Shown piece by piece: positions 28,664 through 39,180 of a stretch of 47,488 nucleotides of DNA. How positions within the stretch are numbered: position 1 is the first letter of the stretch; every line of letters begins with the position of its first letter. The notes under the pieces were generated by a model. The model was not told the DNA's origin, ran no database searches, and was given only the letters and a program-made list of their open reading frames with translations. The translations under genes and the position numbers were made by a program. The DNA is taken from the NCBI GenBank assembly GCA_003599745.1, contig QZJL01000040.1, positions 1-47,488 on the forward strand. Reading direction: 5' to 3'. The stretch comes from Dehalococcoidia bacterium (lineage in GTDB: Bacteria; Chloroflexota; Dehalococcoidia; Dehalococcoidales; SURF-40).

Positions 28664-29898
28664 ATTATTTCCACCTCCGGGATAGGGACGATGAATTTCC
28701 CGCCTTCCCGCTGGTATTCAACTTGCTGTTTTAATACTTCGTTGGCGATGTTCCAGACCAGCAGCAGCGTGTAATCTGGCTTGTCTTGCTGCAGTTTTTC
28801 TATCGGATATATCGGCAGGCGTACTCCCGGCACGTAGCGCCCCTGCTTGTAGGGGCTGCGGTCTACCACGAAATCCAGGATGTCCGGGCCAATGCCAAAA
28901 TAGTTTAGCAACACGGTTCCTTTGGCGGCTGCCCCGTAAGCTGCCAGCCGTTTCCCCTCTTTTTTCAGTTTGAACAGGGTGTTGCGTAGGGAGCTTTTCA
29001 GGGTTTCAACGCGCTGGCCGAAGCTCCGGTAGAACTCGATGCGGTCCATCCCTGCCTTTTCTTCCTCGTCCAGCAGGTTAAGTACGTTGGAGCCTGGACG
29101 TTCCGTGTCGTGGGTGACAAACAGCCGCAGCGTGCCGCCGTGAATGGGGATTCGCTCCACGTCTTGAACGATGAGTCCGTGCCGCCGGAACAGGCGGTCT
29201 ACCGCCGTCAGGGAAAAATAGCAGAGGTGCTCGTGATAGATGGTATCGAATTCATAGTGGTCAATCAAGTCTTTCACATAGGGAACTTCAATTACGGCCA
29301 CGCCGTTATCTTTCAGCAAAATTTTGATTCCTTGCACGAAGCCGTTGGTATCGGCGACGTGTGCCAGCACATTACAGCCGTGAATGACGTCGGCGCGTTC
29401 GCCACGCTCCCTGAGTTGAAGCGCCAGCTTTTCGCCAAAAAATTCGCAAAGGGTGGGGATACCCTTCTCTTCCCGGGCGACCTTGGCGATGTTGGCCGCC
29501 GGTTCGATGCCCAGCACCCGGATGCCTTTTTGCTGATAGAACTGTAGCAGGTAACCATCGTTGCTGGCGGGTTCCACCACCAGGCTGTTATTGTCAAGGT
29601 GGCGCGTGCTAATCAGGCGTTTAGTAATTTCGGCAGCGTTTTGCACCACCGTGTCGGAAACCGAGGAAAAATAAAGGTATTCCCCAAACAACTTCTGCGG
29701 CGGCACCGTTTCCGTAATCTGCACCAGTGAACATTCGGGGCAAAAGACCACGTCAAGGGGGAAAATTTCCTCGGGCTTATCCAGTTCTTCGGGCGTGAGC
29801 AGGGCGTTGGCCAGCGGCATACTGCCCAGCGACAGCACTGGCAGCAGCCCGGTGTGCCCACAGGAACGACAGGCGGGTTTTATCTTTGTGTTAATCAT
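28660..29898 (-). CDS. SAM-dependent C-methyltransferase with N-terminal zinc-binding domain (TylCIII/NovU-like)
   Basis: [96 protein letters not shown]. Confidence 0.9.
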   Translation of the reverse strand: MINTKIKPACRSCGHTGLLPVLSLGSMPLANALLTPEELDKPEEIFPLDVVFCPECSLVQITETVPPQKLFGEYLYFSSVSDTVVQNAAEITKRLISTRHLDNNSLVVEPASNDGYLLQFYQQKGIRVLGIEPAANIAKVAREEKGIPTLCEFFGEKLALQLRERGERADVIHGCNVLAHVADTNGFVQGIKILLKDNGVAVIEVPYVKDLIDHYEFDTIYHEHLCYFSLTAVDRLFRRHGLIVQDVERIPIHGGTLRLFVTHDTERPGSNVLNLLDEEEKAGMDRIEFYRSFGQRVETLKSSLRNTLFKLKKEGKRLAAYGAAAKGTVLLNYFGIGPDILDFVVDRSPYKQGRYVPGVRLPIYPIEKLQQDKPDYTLLLVWNIANEVLKQQVEYQREGGKFIVPIPEVEII

Positions 29899-30940
29899 TA
29901 GCGTCCTCCGTCTTTTGCCACCGGAGCGAGCTGTCGAGGCGGCCGGCATCGAGCAGATACTTTAGTTGCTTGAGCCGGGTGAACCTGCGCCCGTTAAAAT
30001 CTTCCAGAGTCAGGGATACGTGCTGGAAAGCGGCGTATAGCTCTTTCGCTCCGAGCCGGGCATTCCATTTGGCTTTAAAATCGGTGAGCGTTCTGGCCAG
30101 TTTGCTGAAGTCCACCCGGTAATTGCGGGGGTCAGGGCCGCTTTCTCCGGCATATTCGACTTCGCAATCCGGCACCGTCTCCCGCACAATCGCGGCAAGG
30201 TCTCGTACCTGGTAATTCTCGCCATTGACGCCGACATTAAAGGCCTGGCTGTGAATTTTTTTCTCGTTGGCGCTGAGGACGGTAGCGAAGGCTCGGGCAA
30301 TGTCCTCGATGTGCACGATGGGTCGCCAGGGGGTGCCGTCGCTCATGATACGGATTTTTCCGGTAGTATAAGCCCAACAGACCAGATTGTTGAGCACCAC
30401 GTCGGCCCGCAAGCGAGGCGAGACGCCGTAGGCGGTGGCGTTGCGCAGGAAAACCGGGCAGAAGCTGCTATCGGCCAGTTTGGCGATATCTTCCTCCGTG
30501 CGTACTTTGGATAGGGCATAGGGCGTTATCGGCCGCATAGGAGCGGTCTCGGTTAATATTTCATCGCCGTTTGCTGCTCCGTATAGGCTGCATGAAGACG
30601 AATACAGAAAGCGGCGCACGCCGGTTTCTTTCGCCATTTTTGCCAGGTGAACCGAAGCCAGATGGTTAATATCATAGGTCAGCTCGGGGTTCAGGCTACC
30701 GAGGGGGTCGTTGGACAATGCCGCCAGGTGCACGACGGCATCAATTCCCGTCAAGTCTTTGACGGTTACATCGCGGATGTCTTTTTTGATGGACGTGACC
30801 TTGTTATCGCCCGGGCCTTCGAGGGTGCATTCTTTGAAAAAATAAGTATCCAGGCCGATTATTTGATGGCCTGCCGCCTGCAGGATTGGCACCATAGCCG
30901 ACCCGATATACCCGTTATGACCCGTCACCAGTACGCGCAT
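29891..30940 (-). CDS. NAD-dependent epimerase/dehydratase (extended SDR)
   Basis: [46 protein letters not shown]. Confidence 0.93.
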   Translation of the reverse strand: MRVLVTGHNGYIGSAMVPILQAAGHQIIGLDTYFFKECTLEGPGDNKVTSIKKDIRDVTVKDLTGIDAVVHLAALSNDPLGSLNPELTYDINHLASVHLAKMAKETGVRRFLYSSSCSLYGAANGDEILTETAPMRPITPYALSKVRTEEDIAKLADSSFCPVFLRNATAYGVSPRLRADVVLNNLVCWAYTTGKIRIMSDGTPWRPIVHIEDIARAFATVLSANEKKIHSQAFNVGVNGENYQVRDLAAIVRETVPDCEVEYAGESGPDPRNYRVDFSKLARTLTDFKAKWNARLGAKELYAAFQHVSLTLEDFNGRRFTRLKQLKYLLDAGRLDSSLRWQKTEDAND

Positions 30941-30944
30941 CCGT

Positions 30945-31718
30945 TTACTCCTGCCAAATCTTCCAGGGTGCCTTGCCGTTTTGCCACAGGTTTTCTAGTA
31001 GTTGCACATCGCGCAGCGTATCCATGCACTGCCAGAAACCTTCGTGTTTATAGACTGCCAGTTCTCCACCGGCGGCAAGTTGTCTCATCGGTTCGTGTTC
31101 CCAGTGGGTGGCATCCCCCTCGATGTAGTCCACCGCCCCAGGTTCCAGCACGAAGAAACCGCCGTTTATCCAGCCTTCGCCAATCTGGGGCTTTTCTTCA
31201 AAGTGGCTTGCCAGGTCGCCGTTTAGAGTGATGCCGCCGAAGCGGGCCGGCGGGCGCACCGCGGTAACCGTTGCCAGCTTGCCCCGGCGGCGGTGAAACT
31301 CAACCAGGCGCTTGATATCTATGTTCGCGACCCCATCCCCGTAGGTGAGCAGGAAAGGCTCCTTGCCGATAAACCCGGCAGCGTGCTTGACCCGGCCGCC
31401 GGTCTGGGTATTCAGCCCGGTATCCAGAAGATGCACCGTCCAGTCTTCGGTTTCGCCATTGTGGCGGGTCACTTCACCGCTGGCTAATCTCACGCTCAAG
31501 CTGTTTGTCCGGTTGCAGTAGTTAACAAAGTAGTCCTTGATGACTTCGCCGCGGTAGCCGAGGGCGATGATAAACTCATTAAAGCCGTAAGCGGCATAGC
31601 TTTTCATAATGTGCCAGAGAATCGGGCGTCCCCCGATTTCAACCATCGGCTTCGGAATTTCAGTTGTTTTTTCCGATAGACGGGTGCCAAGTCCACCTGC
31701 CAGGATTACCACTTTCAT
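30945..31718 (-). CDS. rfbF: glucose-1-phosphate cytidylyltransferase
   Basis: [64 protein letters not shown]. Confidence 0.95.
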   Translation of the reverse strand: MKVVILAGGLGTRLSEKTTEIPKPMVEIGGRPILWHIMKSYAAYGFNEFIIALGYRGEVIKDYFVNYCNRTNSLSVRLASGEVTRHNGETEDWTVHLLDTGLNTQTGGRVKHAAGFIGKEPFLLTYGDGVANIDIKRLVEFHRRRGKLATVTAVRPPARFGGITLNGDLASHFEEKPQIGEGWINGGFFVLEPGAVDYIEGDATHWEHEPMRQLAAGGELAVYKHEGFWQCMDTLRDVQLLENLWQNGKAPWKIWQE

Positions 31719-31780
31719 AACTACTCTCCGCACCGGAATGCAAGTCTATTATAATACAAGACTCCTTAACCTGTAATATG

Positions 31781-32890
31781 TTACGTCTGTCTCTGCTTGA
31801 TAGTTCCTACTAGGTGACGGTATTCGTGCACGCTGCGTTCCCGCACGACCGGCCTGCTGAGCAATTTCCCGGCGATTGCCCCGGCGAGCTTCAGCGGGTT
31901 TAAGGTCATGCGGTTTTCGGCTGCGCCGGGAACCGTAAGATTGGTGTAGGGAATGCCGAGCACCTGCCATTCCTTCACATCATAATATTCCCCCATAATA
32001 GAGCTAACAGTGGTGAGCTGGTCGTTATGCTTGGAACGGTCGCGGTTATGGCTGTAAAGGTACTGGCACTCCAGTTCCGCCAGCTTGCGGATATATCCCG
32101 TGACCTGTTCGGTCGTCATCTCCTGGAAGGAAATCATGTTGATGGCTAAATCAACCTTGTTCAACTTCATTTGATTAAAGAAAAAGTCCGGCAGAAAGGT
32201 GAAATCATATGACTGGTAGCTGTCGAGCAACTGCCCCTCGGGCTTGTCGCCGTAAATGAGCATCGCCGCCTTCGGGAAAAGCGCTTTGAGATAGACGGCG
32301 GAAAACAGCAGTGTCTGGGGCAGGTCGAAAATGATGTAGCAGGTGTTCGGGAAAATGGTCTTGAACTGGTAGGCAAAGCCTCCCCACCCCGCGCCGATTT
32401 CAATTGCTACCCTCCGCTCATCGCTCCGGTTACGGAAGTCATCAAGCAGTCCGGCCTTATTCATGGCGATGAGGGTTTCGTAAAACTTGAGGGTGTCGAG
32501 GTTTACCAGCGCGCCATCAACTACGTGGCCGAAGCCTCCCAGTAGCGGCGATTCGGGCACGAATAAACCCTCCCCGTCCAGGTGCTTCAGGGCGTGCAGC
32601 TTATTTACGAAGGGTTCGCTCTTGTGGGCGTGATGGTCGCGGTACTCGTAAGAGCGGATGCCACTGATGTGGTGGCAGTGCTCGCGCAGCTTCTCGATTA
32701 TCAGGGGGGAAGCGTCGAGCATATAGGTAAACCCCGCCAACTCCTCCGCCCAGTAGTCGGAGGGATGATTGCCAAGCTTCTGCGCCTGCTCCAGCATTTC
32801 TACCACGCGGTCGCGAACGTGAAGATAGTAGCGGAATACCTCGCTCTGCCTGGCGGTTTCAATGGCGTTTTGCAGGGCGTTACTGCTCAC
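31781..32890 (-). CDS. putative sugar O-methyltransferase
   Basis: LGGFGHVVDGALVNLDTLKFYETL, AIEIGAGWGGFAYQFKTIFPNTCYIIFDLPQTLLFSAVYL, AINMISFQEMTTEQVTGYIRKL. Confidence 0.82.
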   Translation of the reverse strand: MSSNALQNAIETARQSEVFRYYLHVRDRVVEMLEQAQKLGNHPSDYWAEELAGFTYMLDASPLIIEKLREHCHHISGIRSYEYRDHHAHKSEPFVNKLHALKHLDGEGLFVPESPLLGGFGHVVDGALVNLDTLKFYETLIAMNKAGLLDDFRNRSDERRVAIEIGAGWGGFAYQFKTIFPNTCYIIFDLPQTLLFSAVYLKALFPKAAMLIYGDKPEGQLLDSYQSYDFTFLPDFFFNQMKLNKVDLAINMISFQEMTTEQVTGYIRKLAELECQYLYSHNRDRSKHNDQLTTVSSIMGEYYDVKEWQVLGIPYTNLTVPGAAENRMTLNPLKLAGAIAGKLLSRPVVRERSVHEYRHLVGTIKQRQT

Positions 32891-34313
32891 TTTTCACCTT
32901 TTCTCTCTCCGGCAAGCGAGAGCCAATTTCCGAGTTTATTTGCGCGGCGCTTTTCCCCCTGGCCGCAAGCTCAATTGCCCGGGCGGCAACCTCCCCGGCG
33001 GAAAGCTCTAACCCGTATGGTCTTATAAAATCCAGGATGAATTTGCGCCGGTTTTCTCTTTTGGCGTCTTTGCCGTCCAGCAAGTCGGCGATAACGCTGG
33101 TCGCTTGCTCCACAGTTTCCGCTTGTTCATACACGCCGGCATCCAGGATATATTGGAAATGGACTGCCCGGGAAGCGTTGGTATTGCGGTACTCATCAAC
33201 CAGGAGGGTGATGACCGGGCAGTCGGCTATAACGGCGTCTACCATCGCGGTGGTGTTCAAACCCGCCGCGCAGACCGCATAGCGCAGCGAGGCCGCGAAC
33301 TCGGCAAACGACCCGGGGGTATCTGGCAACTGGTTATCCCTGAGCCAGACTTTAACGTTGGGTGCCGATATCTTTTTATAGACTTCCTGGTTAGCGCCAT
33401 GGGGGCGGGCGAGAATGGTCATTTCCCCTAAGCGTTTGTCCGTGGCGTTTCGCAAGCTGGCAGCCAGCTTCTCTACCAGCCAGGTTTCGTCACGGGCGAT
33501 GTTCGCCGACGAACCCAGATAAACGATAAATGGCCTGACGGGGTCAAGCCCGACTCGCCGGCAGAACTCGTCTCTCGGTATTGTCGGTAAGCTGGCATCG
33601 AACCACTTGTCCAGAAACGGCGAGCCGGTAATTACTATCTTATCAGCCGGGACATGGTGGATGGAAGCTGCTTCCCCGGCCTGGGCGCGGTTCCACGCAA
33701 GTGTAATATCGGGAATGGCGTGGAAAAGCCCCTTGGTCGTGAGGTTATCCCAACTTAAAACCGGCACCACCGTTGGTATGCCCAGGGATTTGGCGGCTTT
33801 GACGTATTCCACTTCTTCGGAAAAACGCATGTCAACCGGCGATGCCACCACCACGTCGGGGCGGTTTTCCTTGAGCCAGCGCTTGATTTGTGTATCGGGC
33901 GGGACGAGGCGTTCAAATGTTCTGAGGGCTGACGCCACCGGTCTGCTCGCAATAAATTTCCGGGCGAGCTTTGACCTCTGGACGGCCAGCTTAACGTAGG
34001 GGTGCTGGTAATTTTGCCATCTTTTGGTATAGAACTCGTCCTGGTCTTGGCGGTGAAGGTAGCTTGAGTAGCTGAGCAGTTCACGCGAGGCGAACAGCGG
34101 GCGTCGCCAAAGTCCCTTCCGGCGTAGCGACCAGCCGGTGGTCAAATTTTTATTGGCGGCCAGGCAGGCCTGCACCGGAGTGTCGGGGTAATTCTTGCTC
34201 CACCCATTGTCAAATAGAACCAGAACCCGGTGTCCATCAGAGTACAGGCTCTTTACCACCGACTCGTGGTAGGTAAAGTGAGAGATTGAGCGCATTACAT
34301 AAAGAATTTTCAT
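32880..34313 (-). CDS. GT-B fold glycosyltransferase-like protein
   Basis: MKILYVMRSISHFTYHESVVKSLYSDGHRVLVLF, VPVLSWDNLTTKG, ITGSPFLDKWF, YAVCAAGLNTTAMVDAVIADCPVITLL. Confidence 0.75.
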   Translation of the reverse strand: MKILYVMRSISHFTYHESVVKSLYSDGHRVLVLFDNGWSKNYPDTPVQACLAANKNLTTGWSLRRKGLWRRPLFASRELLSYSSYLHRQDQDEFYTKRWQNYQHPYVKLAVQRSKLARKFIASRPVASALRTFERLVPPDTQIKRWLKENRPDVVVASPVDMRFSEEVEYVKAAKSLGIPTVVPVLSWDNLTTKGLFHAIPDITLAWNRAQAGEAASIHHVPADKIVITGSPFLDKWFDASLPTIPRDEFCRRVGLDPVRPFIVYLGSSANIARDETWLVEKLAASLRNATDKRLGEMTILARPHGANQEVYKKISAPNVKVWLRDNQLPDTPGSFAEFAASLRYAVCAAGLNTTAMVDAVIADCPVITLLVDEYRNTNASRAVHFQYILDAGVYEQAETVEQATSVIADLLDGKDAKRENRRKFILDFIRPYGLELSAGEVAARAIELAARGKSAAQINSEIGSRLPEREKVKSEQ

Positions 34314-34349
34314 TTCATTCGTAGCTGGAAGCTTGTCCTGATGCCTTGG

Positions 34350-35510
34350 CTAAAGATTTTTGCCCTCTTTTGAAATCTTGTCATCTGATAGGTCAGGTGG
34401 AAGAATCCACTTTCTATGGGTCGAGTCAAAAGTAGCAGCGGAGTTGTCCCTGAAACGGCGATGGCAAAATAGACAATCTTCCGATAGATGATGCGCTATC
34501 ATAGATTTTCTGAAATTAATGATACCTTGGCTGTTGAAATGATAACCTTTAAATATATTGCCTATTTCCGGGTTAAAGGGGAGATGACAGCAGTAGCTTA
34601 TATCACCGGTAGGACTGATATAAACTTTATTCCAGGGGTATTGACAAATTTCTTTTTTGAATGTTTCAGAACCTGGGTTAAGTATTAAAGGAAGATGTAT
34701 CGAAAAAGGGAAATCATCCTTGCTGATGAACTCTGCAAGAAAATGTTTTACAGCCGGGCTGCTACTGACAAGGGATGTTAATGAGCTTGAGCCGTGGGCG
34801 TTTCCGGGGCTAAAGTTCAGAAACGTAGGCTTAACCTGTTTAGCAAACTGAATTACTTCCTGAACCTTGCTCAAATTTTCTTCAAATAAAACATAGCTCA
34901 GCGTAAACGGAATCTTTTGTGCATTTAATAAATCAATCCCGCTCATCATCTTGTCAAATTGCTTCCTGGTCCCGTTTGTGGTTCGTTCAAAGGATTCATA
35001 ATCAAGACCATTAAGACTGATATTCAAATCATCAATCGACTTTAAATCGTTTATTCTTTCTTTGATTAAGGTCCCGTTGGTAGACATTTTCAAACGAAAG
35101 TTTTTGCTTTTTGCGCTCGTTACGATTTCAGAAAATTCAGGGTGAGCCGTAGGCTCTCCACCTTGTAATGCGATGGTTCCGATATCTTTACCGAATTTGT
35201 CTAGAATGCGATTGAAATCCAGAACACTCATTGTGGGTGCATTATCAAAAGCGTCTTTATCCTGAAGTAACCACTGGCAATATGAGCATCTAAGATTGCA
35301 ACGGAAAGTGATGTATATGTGAAATGAAGGTGGCACATAGCGAATTTTGGCTTTACGCCCGTAGGATTGTTTTATTAAATCTGACCTTCTGCGCTTTTTG
35401 TATTGTTGGCTATGGCGCTTAATATCCAAGGGGTCGAAAAGTAAGTTTAAAAGAAATATTGCTTCCGGTTTTGAAACGAGCATTTCAGACACTTTTTTTT
35501 TGAAGTTCAT
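34350..35510 (-). CDS. radical SAM protein with C-terminal SPASM-like Cys cluster
   Basis: ITFRCNLRCSYC (CxxxCxxC), LQGGEPTAHPEF, MSTNGTLI, then SPTGDISYCCHLPFNPEIGNIF...DCLFCHRRF. Confidence 0.9.
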   Translation of the reverse strand: MNFKKKVSEMLVSKPEAIFLLNLLFDPLDIKRHSQQYKKRRRSDLIKQSYGRKAKIRYVPPSFHIYITFRCNLRCSYCQWLLQDKDAFDNAPTMSVLDFNRILDKFGKDIGTIALQGGEPTAHPEFSEIVTSAKSKNFRLKMSTNGTLIKERINDLKSIDDLNISLNGLDYESFERTTNGTRKQFDKMMSGIDLLNAQKIPFTLSYVLFEENLSKVQEVIQFAKQVKPTFLNFSPGNAHGSSSLTSLVSSSPAVKHFLAEFISKDDFPFSIHLPLILNPGSETFKKEICQYPWNKVYISPTGDISYCCHLPFNPEIGNIFKGYHFNSQGIINFRKSMIAHHLSEDCLFCHRRFRDNSAATFDSTHRKWILPPDLSDDKISKEGKNL

Positions 35511-35630
35511 CGCATGGAATCCTCATGGTGCGATTGATTAGGCTCACGAAATTTAAAAGATGCACTTCCCCATCTTAGACATAATCTTCCCGGGCTGAAG
35601 AACACGGATATATTTGAGATCGATTTCATA

Positions 35631-36098
35631 TTAACATTCCCTATCGAGTGTGTAGCCAATTACCTTCGCCGGCACACCTGCAAGAATGCAACCATTTGGA
35701 AAACTCTTCGTCACAACCGACCCGGCGGCAACAATACAATTGTCCCCTAAAGTAACACCGCCTATTATTGTGACTCCTGATGTAATAAAAGATCCGGCAC
35801 CTATTCTAATATCATAACCTTGAGTTGGCACTTGTTCGGATTTCGGTTGTTTTAGCTTTCCGCCTTCAAAAGCGTGTCTTCCAGTAATGAACATGCAATT
35901 ATAGCCAATAACCGTCCCTTTGCCTATGTATATGTGGCCACTTCGTGTATTGAAAATGGCATTGACAGTTGTCCGTTCTTTCGCTCTTTCCCAATGAAGC
36001 CGTTCAGCCGGGCCGTGTATGAAGTGCCGATAATAATGCGCAAAACCTAAACCGGAAAGGTAATTAATAATAAATTCCTTGACTTTCACAGATTTCAA
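35631..36098 (-). CDS. acyltransferase, left-handed beta-helix (hexapeptide repeat) family
   Basis: IGKGTVIGYNCMFITGRHAFEGG, IRIGAGSFITSGVTIIGGVTLGDNCIVAAGSVVTKSFPNGCILAGVPAKVIG. Confidence 0.92.
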   Translation of the reverse strand: MKSVKVKEFIINYLSGLGFAHYYRHFIHGPAERLHWERAKERTTVNAIFNTRSGHIYIGKGTVIGYNCMFITGRHAFEGGKLKQPKSEQVPTQGYDIRIGAGSFITSGVTIIGGVTLGDNCIVAAGSVVTKSFPNGCILAGVPAKVIGYTLDREC

Positions 36099-36105
36099 CC
36101 TTCTA

Positions 36106-37374
36106 TCATTCTCTAAACAATGATTTCCATTTTAACAAAGGTCGCATCACCCCAGCCAAATTCTCGGCATAGTCTCCACGAGCGGAGGGTTCGGTCATCG
36201 GGTCGAATATCTGGAAAGTGATTGTATCCCTTACTCGGACGAATTGAAGTTTTATTCCTCTGGAGTTGAAAATCGTGATTCCTACTGTATATTCCCCTTC
36301 AGCCAGCAAGTTTGGCGGAATAAAGACCTCGGAAAAATAGTCTCCAATTTGTTCCTGCCTAGTTTCAGAAGGCTCAATAGTTGAAAATGCACAGACGCCC
36401 TGCGTGAAAAAGAGAGCGGCACAGCGGAACGACAGGCCGGGTTGCCCAATGTGATAGCCGATACGTAGTGTTAACGGCTCATGCACTTCAACCACCGAAG
36501 CCGGTGTGCCGTCTGCCTTGAGCAACTTGATTGAGGTGAGTCTTAGCTCGTCGGTGCCCGGCGCTTCCTCCAATTCCCAGGTTCTCTGCCCGCCCACCCC
36601 GGCTTCACCGTTCAGGTAGGCGTTGGTCACGCTGACCGAATGCCCGTCCTGCACCAGCCGCCCGTTATCCAGCAAAATAGCCCGCGGGCACAGGCGGTTG
36701 ATGGCTGCCATGTTGTGGCTCACGAATAAAACCGTCCGCCCCTCTTTTGAGACGTTCTCCATTTTGCCCAGGCATTTCTTCTGGAACTGGGCATCGCCCA
36801 CCGCCAGCACCTCATCCACCAGCAATATCTCCGGCTCGAGATGGGCGGCTACCGAAAACGCCAGGCGCACCTGCATGCCGGAGGAGTAACGCTTTAAAGG
36901 AGTATCTATAAATTTCTCGACGCCGGAAAATTCCACAATCTCGTCGAACTTGCGCTTAATCTCGTATCGCTTCATTCCCAGTATGGCGCCGTTGAGATAG
37001 ACGTTCTCCCGCCCGGTCAGCTCGGGGTGAAAACCGGTGCCCACTTCCAGCAGGGCGCTTACCCGCCCGCGGATTTCGGCGCCGCCCTCGGTTGGCTCGG
37101 TGATGCGGGTGAGAATCCGCAGCAACGTGGTTTTGCCCGCCCCGTTACGGCCGATGATGCCCACCACCTCGCCTTGTCTGACCTGGAAAGAAACGTCCTT
37201 GAGCGCCCAGATATAGTTATCCGGCTTCGTAGCCTGCGTGCTTCCGTCTCTGAAACGCCGGAAAGGGCTCAAAAGGGCATGTGACAGGTTTTCCTGCAGG
37301 TTGCGGTAGCCGACAAACTGGCCGGTTCGATAGAGCTTGCCCAGGTTTTCAGCTTTGATGGCGAAATCGCTCAT
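36106..37374 (-). CDS. polysaccharide ABC transporter ATP-binding protein with C-terminal Wzt_C-like domain
   Basis: VVGIIGRNGAGKTTLLRIL, RYSSGMQVRLAFSVAAHLEPEILLVDEVLAVGD, beta-rich C-terminal extension. Start trimmed to MSDFAIKAENLGK. Confidence 0.94.
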   Translation of the reverse strand: MSDFAIKAENLGKLYRTGQFVGYRNLQENLSHALLSPFRRFRDGSTQATKPDNYIWALKDVSFQVRQGEVVGIIGRNGAGKTTLLRILTRITEPTEGGAEIRGRVSALLEVGTGFHPELTGRENVYLNGAILGMKRYEIKRKFDEIVEFSGVEKFIDTPLKRYSSGMQVRLAFSVAAHLEPEILLVDEVLAVGDAQFQKKCLGKMENVSKEGRTVLFVSHNMAAINRLCPRAILLDNGRLVQDGHSVSVTNAYLNGEAGVGGQRTWELEEAPGTDELRLTSIKLLKADGTPASVVEVHEPLTLRIGYHIGQPGLSFRCAALFFTQGVCAFSTIEPSETRQEQIGDYFSEVFIPPNLLAEGEYTVGITIFNSRGIKLQFVRVRDTITFQIFDPMTEPSARGDYAENLAGVMRPLLKWKSLFRE

Positions 37375-37375
37375 G

Positions 37376-38209
37376 TCACAGCACGTCCGCAAACTCTTTT
37401 TCACGGTGACGGAAATAGTAAAGCCCGGAGACCAGCAGCAGGATAACAATCGCCGCTGACACGGCAATCAGGTAGCCGGGAGGCTCCGTCCCCAGTAGCG
37501 TCCAGCGGAAGCCTTCGATGACGCCGGCCATGGGGTTCAGCCCGTAGAAAGTCTGGAAGCGCTGCGGTAACAGGCTGGCAGGATAGACAACCGGCGAAAC
37601 GAACAGGCCAAGCTGAATCAGGAACGGGACGATATGCCCGATATCGCGGTATTTGGCGTTGATGGCCGAGAGCCATAAACCTATGCCCGCTGCCGTCAAC
37701 ATTGCCAGGATGATAAATACTGGCAGCCATAACATTCTTAAAGTAAGCCCATAGCCGAAGTAAAACATCAGGCCGACTAAAACTAGAAAGCCGATGAGAA
37801 AATCAACCAGGGGCGGCAGAATGCCGGAGAGGGGCATCGCCAGCCTGGGGAAATAGACCTTCTTCACCAGGTTGGCTTCGCTGACGAGACTGTTCGAGGA
37901 AAGGGCAACTCCCTGGGCAAACAGGTTCCAGGGAAGCAAGGCGGCGTAGCTGAAGAGGGGATAAGGAGTACCTTCTGAAGAAACTCCGAGCAGGTTACCG
38001 AAAAAGAGCGAAAATACCACCATCATCATGACCGGCTGGATGATTGCCCAGGCGAAGCCGAGCACCGTTTGTTTGTAGCGTACCTTGATTTGCCGCCAGG
38101 TGAGGAAATAGAACAACTCGTGATAAGCCCACAAATCTCTCAGGTGGACGGGAACCCAACCCCTTGATGGTCGAATCCTGATAACCGGCTCAGATATAAT
38201 GCTTTTCAT
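37376..38209 (-). CDS. polysaccharide ABC transporter permease (Wzm/TagG-like)
   Basis: LLFYLTWRQIKVRYKQTVLGFAWAIIQPVMMMVVFSLFFG-type N-terminus, six hydrophobic segments, LNPMAGVIEGFRW. Confidence 0.93.
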   Translation of the reverse strand: MKSIISEPVIRIRPSRGWVPVHLRDLWAYHELFYFLTWRQIKVRYKQTVLGFAWAIIQPVMMMVVFSLFFGNLLGVSSEGTPYPLFSYAALLPWNLFAQGVALSSNSLVSEANLVKKVYFPRLAMPLSGILPPLVDFLIGFLVLVGLMFYFGYGLTLRMLWLPVFIILAMLTAAGIGLWLSAINAKYRDIGHIVPFLIQLGLFVSPVVYPASLLPQRFQTFYGLNPMAGVIEGFRWTLLGTEPPGYLIAVSAAIVILLLVSGLYYFRHREKEFADVL

Positions 38210-38221
38210 TCGTCGCTGCTT

Positions 38222-39178
38222 TTAATTCCCTAATTGCAAACCGGCAGTTTCTCGGGCCGTCAGCGCTTCGATGGTCTCTCTTAGCCCCTCCTCGAACCTA
38301 TACTCGGGCTGATAGCCGAAACCCGCTGCCCGGGAGATATCCGCTAGGCTGTGCCTGATGTCTCCCGAGCGGGGCTTGCGGTAGGCGAGTTTCATTTTTT
38401 TTCCGCCGAGGCGGATGATGAGCTTCGCCAGGTCGTTGATTGAGCTTTTTTCGCCGGTGCCGATATTAAAAACCCCGTTAGCATCGCTTTCCGCCGCCAG
38501 CAGGCTTGCCCTCACCGCATCTTTAACAAAGGTAAAGTCACGGGTCGCCTCGCCGTCGCCGAAAATTTCCGGCGGCTTGTTCTTTAAGACGCTGGTCAGG
38601 AATTTCGAAATCACGCCGGAGTATTCCGAATTCGGGTCCTGGCGCGGCCCGTAGACGTTGTAATAGCGGAGAACCGCGGTGGGCAAATCGTAGGCCTGGC
38701 TGAATACCGTGCAGTAATATTCTCCGGCGAGTTTTGATACGGCGTATGGTGACTTCGGGTTAGGCAGGATGTCTTCGTGCTGGGGAGCTTCGCCGGTGTC
38801 ACCGTAAACCGCCGCCGAAGAGGCGAAAACCACTTTCTTCACCTTGCTGCGCCGGGCGGCCAAAAGCACGTTCAGGGTGCCGGTGGCGTTCACCTCGTGG
38901 GTGAGCCTGGGGTCGGTAAGGCTTTTCGGCACGCTGGCGATGGCCGCCAGGTGGAAAACATATTTTGCCCCCGAGAAAGCACTCTCCAGCCGTGACAGGC
39001 TGGTGACACTGTCTATGATGAGCGTTGCCTTGCCCTCCTTCAGGTGGCGTGCGATATTAGATTCTTTCCCGCTGGAAAGGTCGTCGATGATGGTGACCCG
39101 ATGGTCCCGGTTTACCAGCTCATCGACGAGGTGCGACCCGATAAACCCGGCGCCGCCGGTAACGACCGTCTTTATCAT
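38222..39178 (-). CDS. UDP-glucose 4-epimerase-like NAD-dependent epimerase
   Basis: VTGGAGFIGSHLVDELVNRDHRVTIIDDLSSGKESNI, SSAAVYGDTGEAP, PYAVSKLAGEYYC, YYNVYGPRQDPNSEYSGVISKF. Confidence 0.93.
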   Translation of the reverse strand: MIKTVVTGGAGFIGSHLVDELVNRDHRVTIIDDLSSGKESNIARHLKEGKATLIIDSVTSLSRLESAFSGAKYVFHLAAIASVPKSLTDPRLTHEVNATGTLNVLLAARRSKVKKVVFASSAAVYGDTGEAPQHEDILPNPKSPYAVSKLAGEYYCTVFSQAYDLPTAVLRYYNVYGPRQDPNSEYSGVISKFLTSVLKNKPPEIFGDGEATRDFTFVKDAVRASLLAAESDANGVFNIGTGEKSSINDLAKLIIRLGGKKMKLAYRKPRSGDIRHSLADISRAAGFGYQPEYRFEEGLRETIEALTARETAGLQLGN

Positions 39179-39180
39179 GG

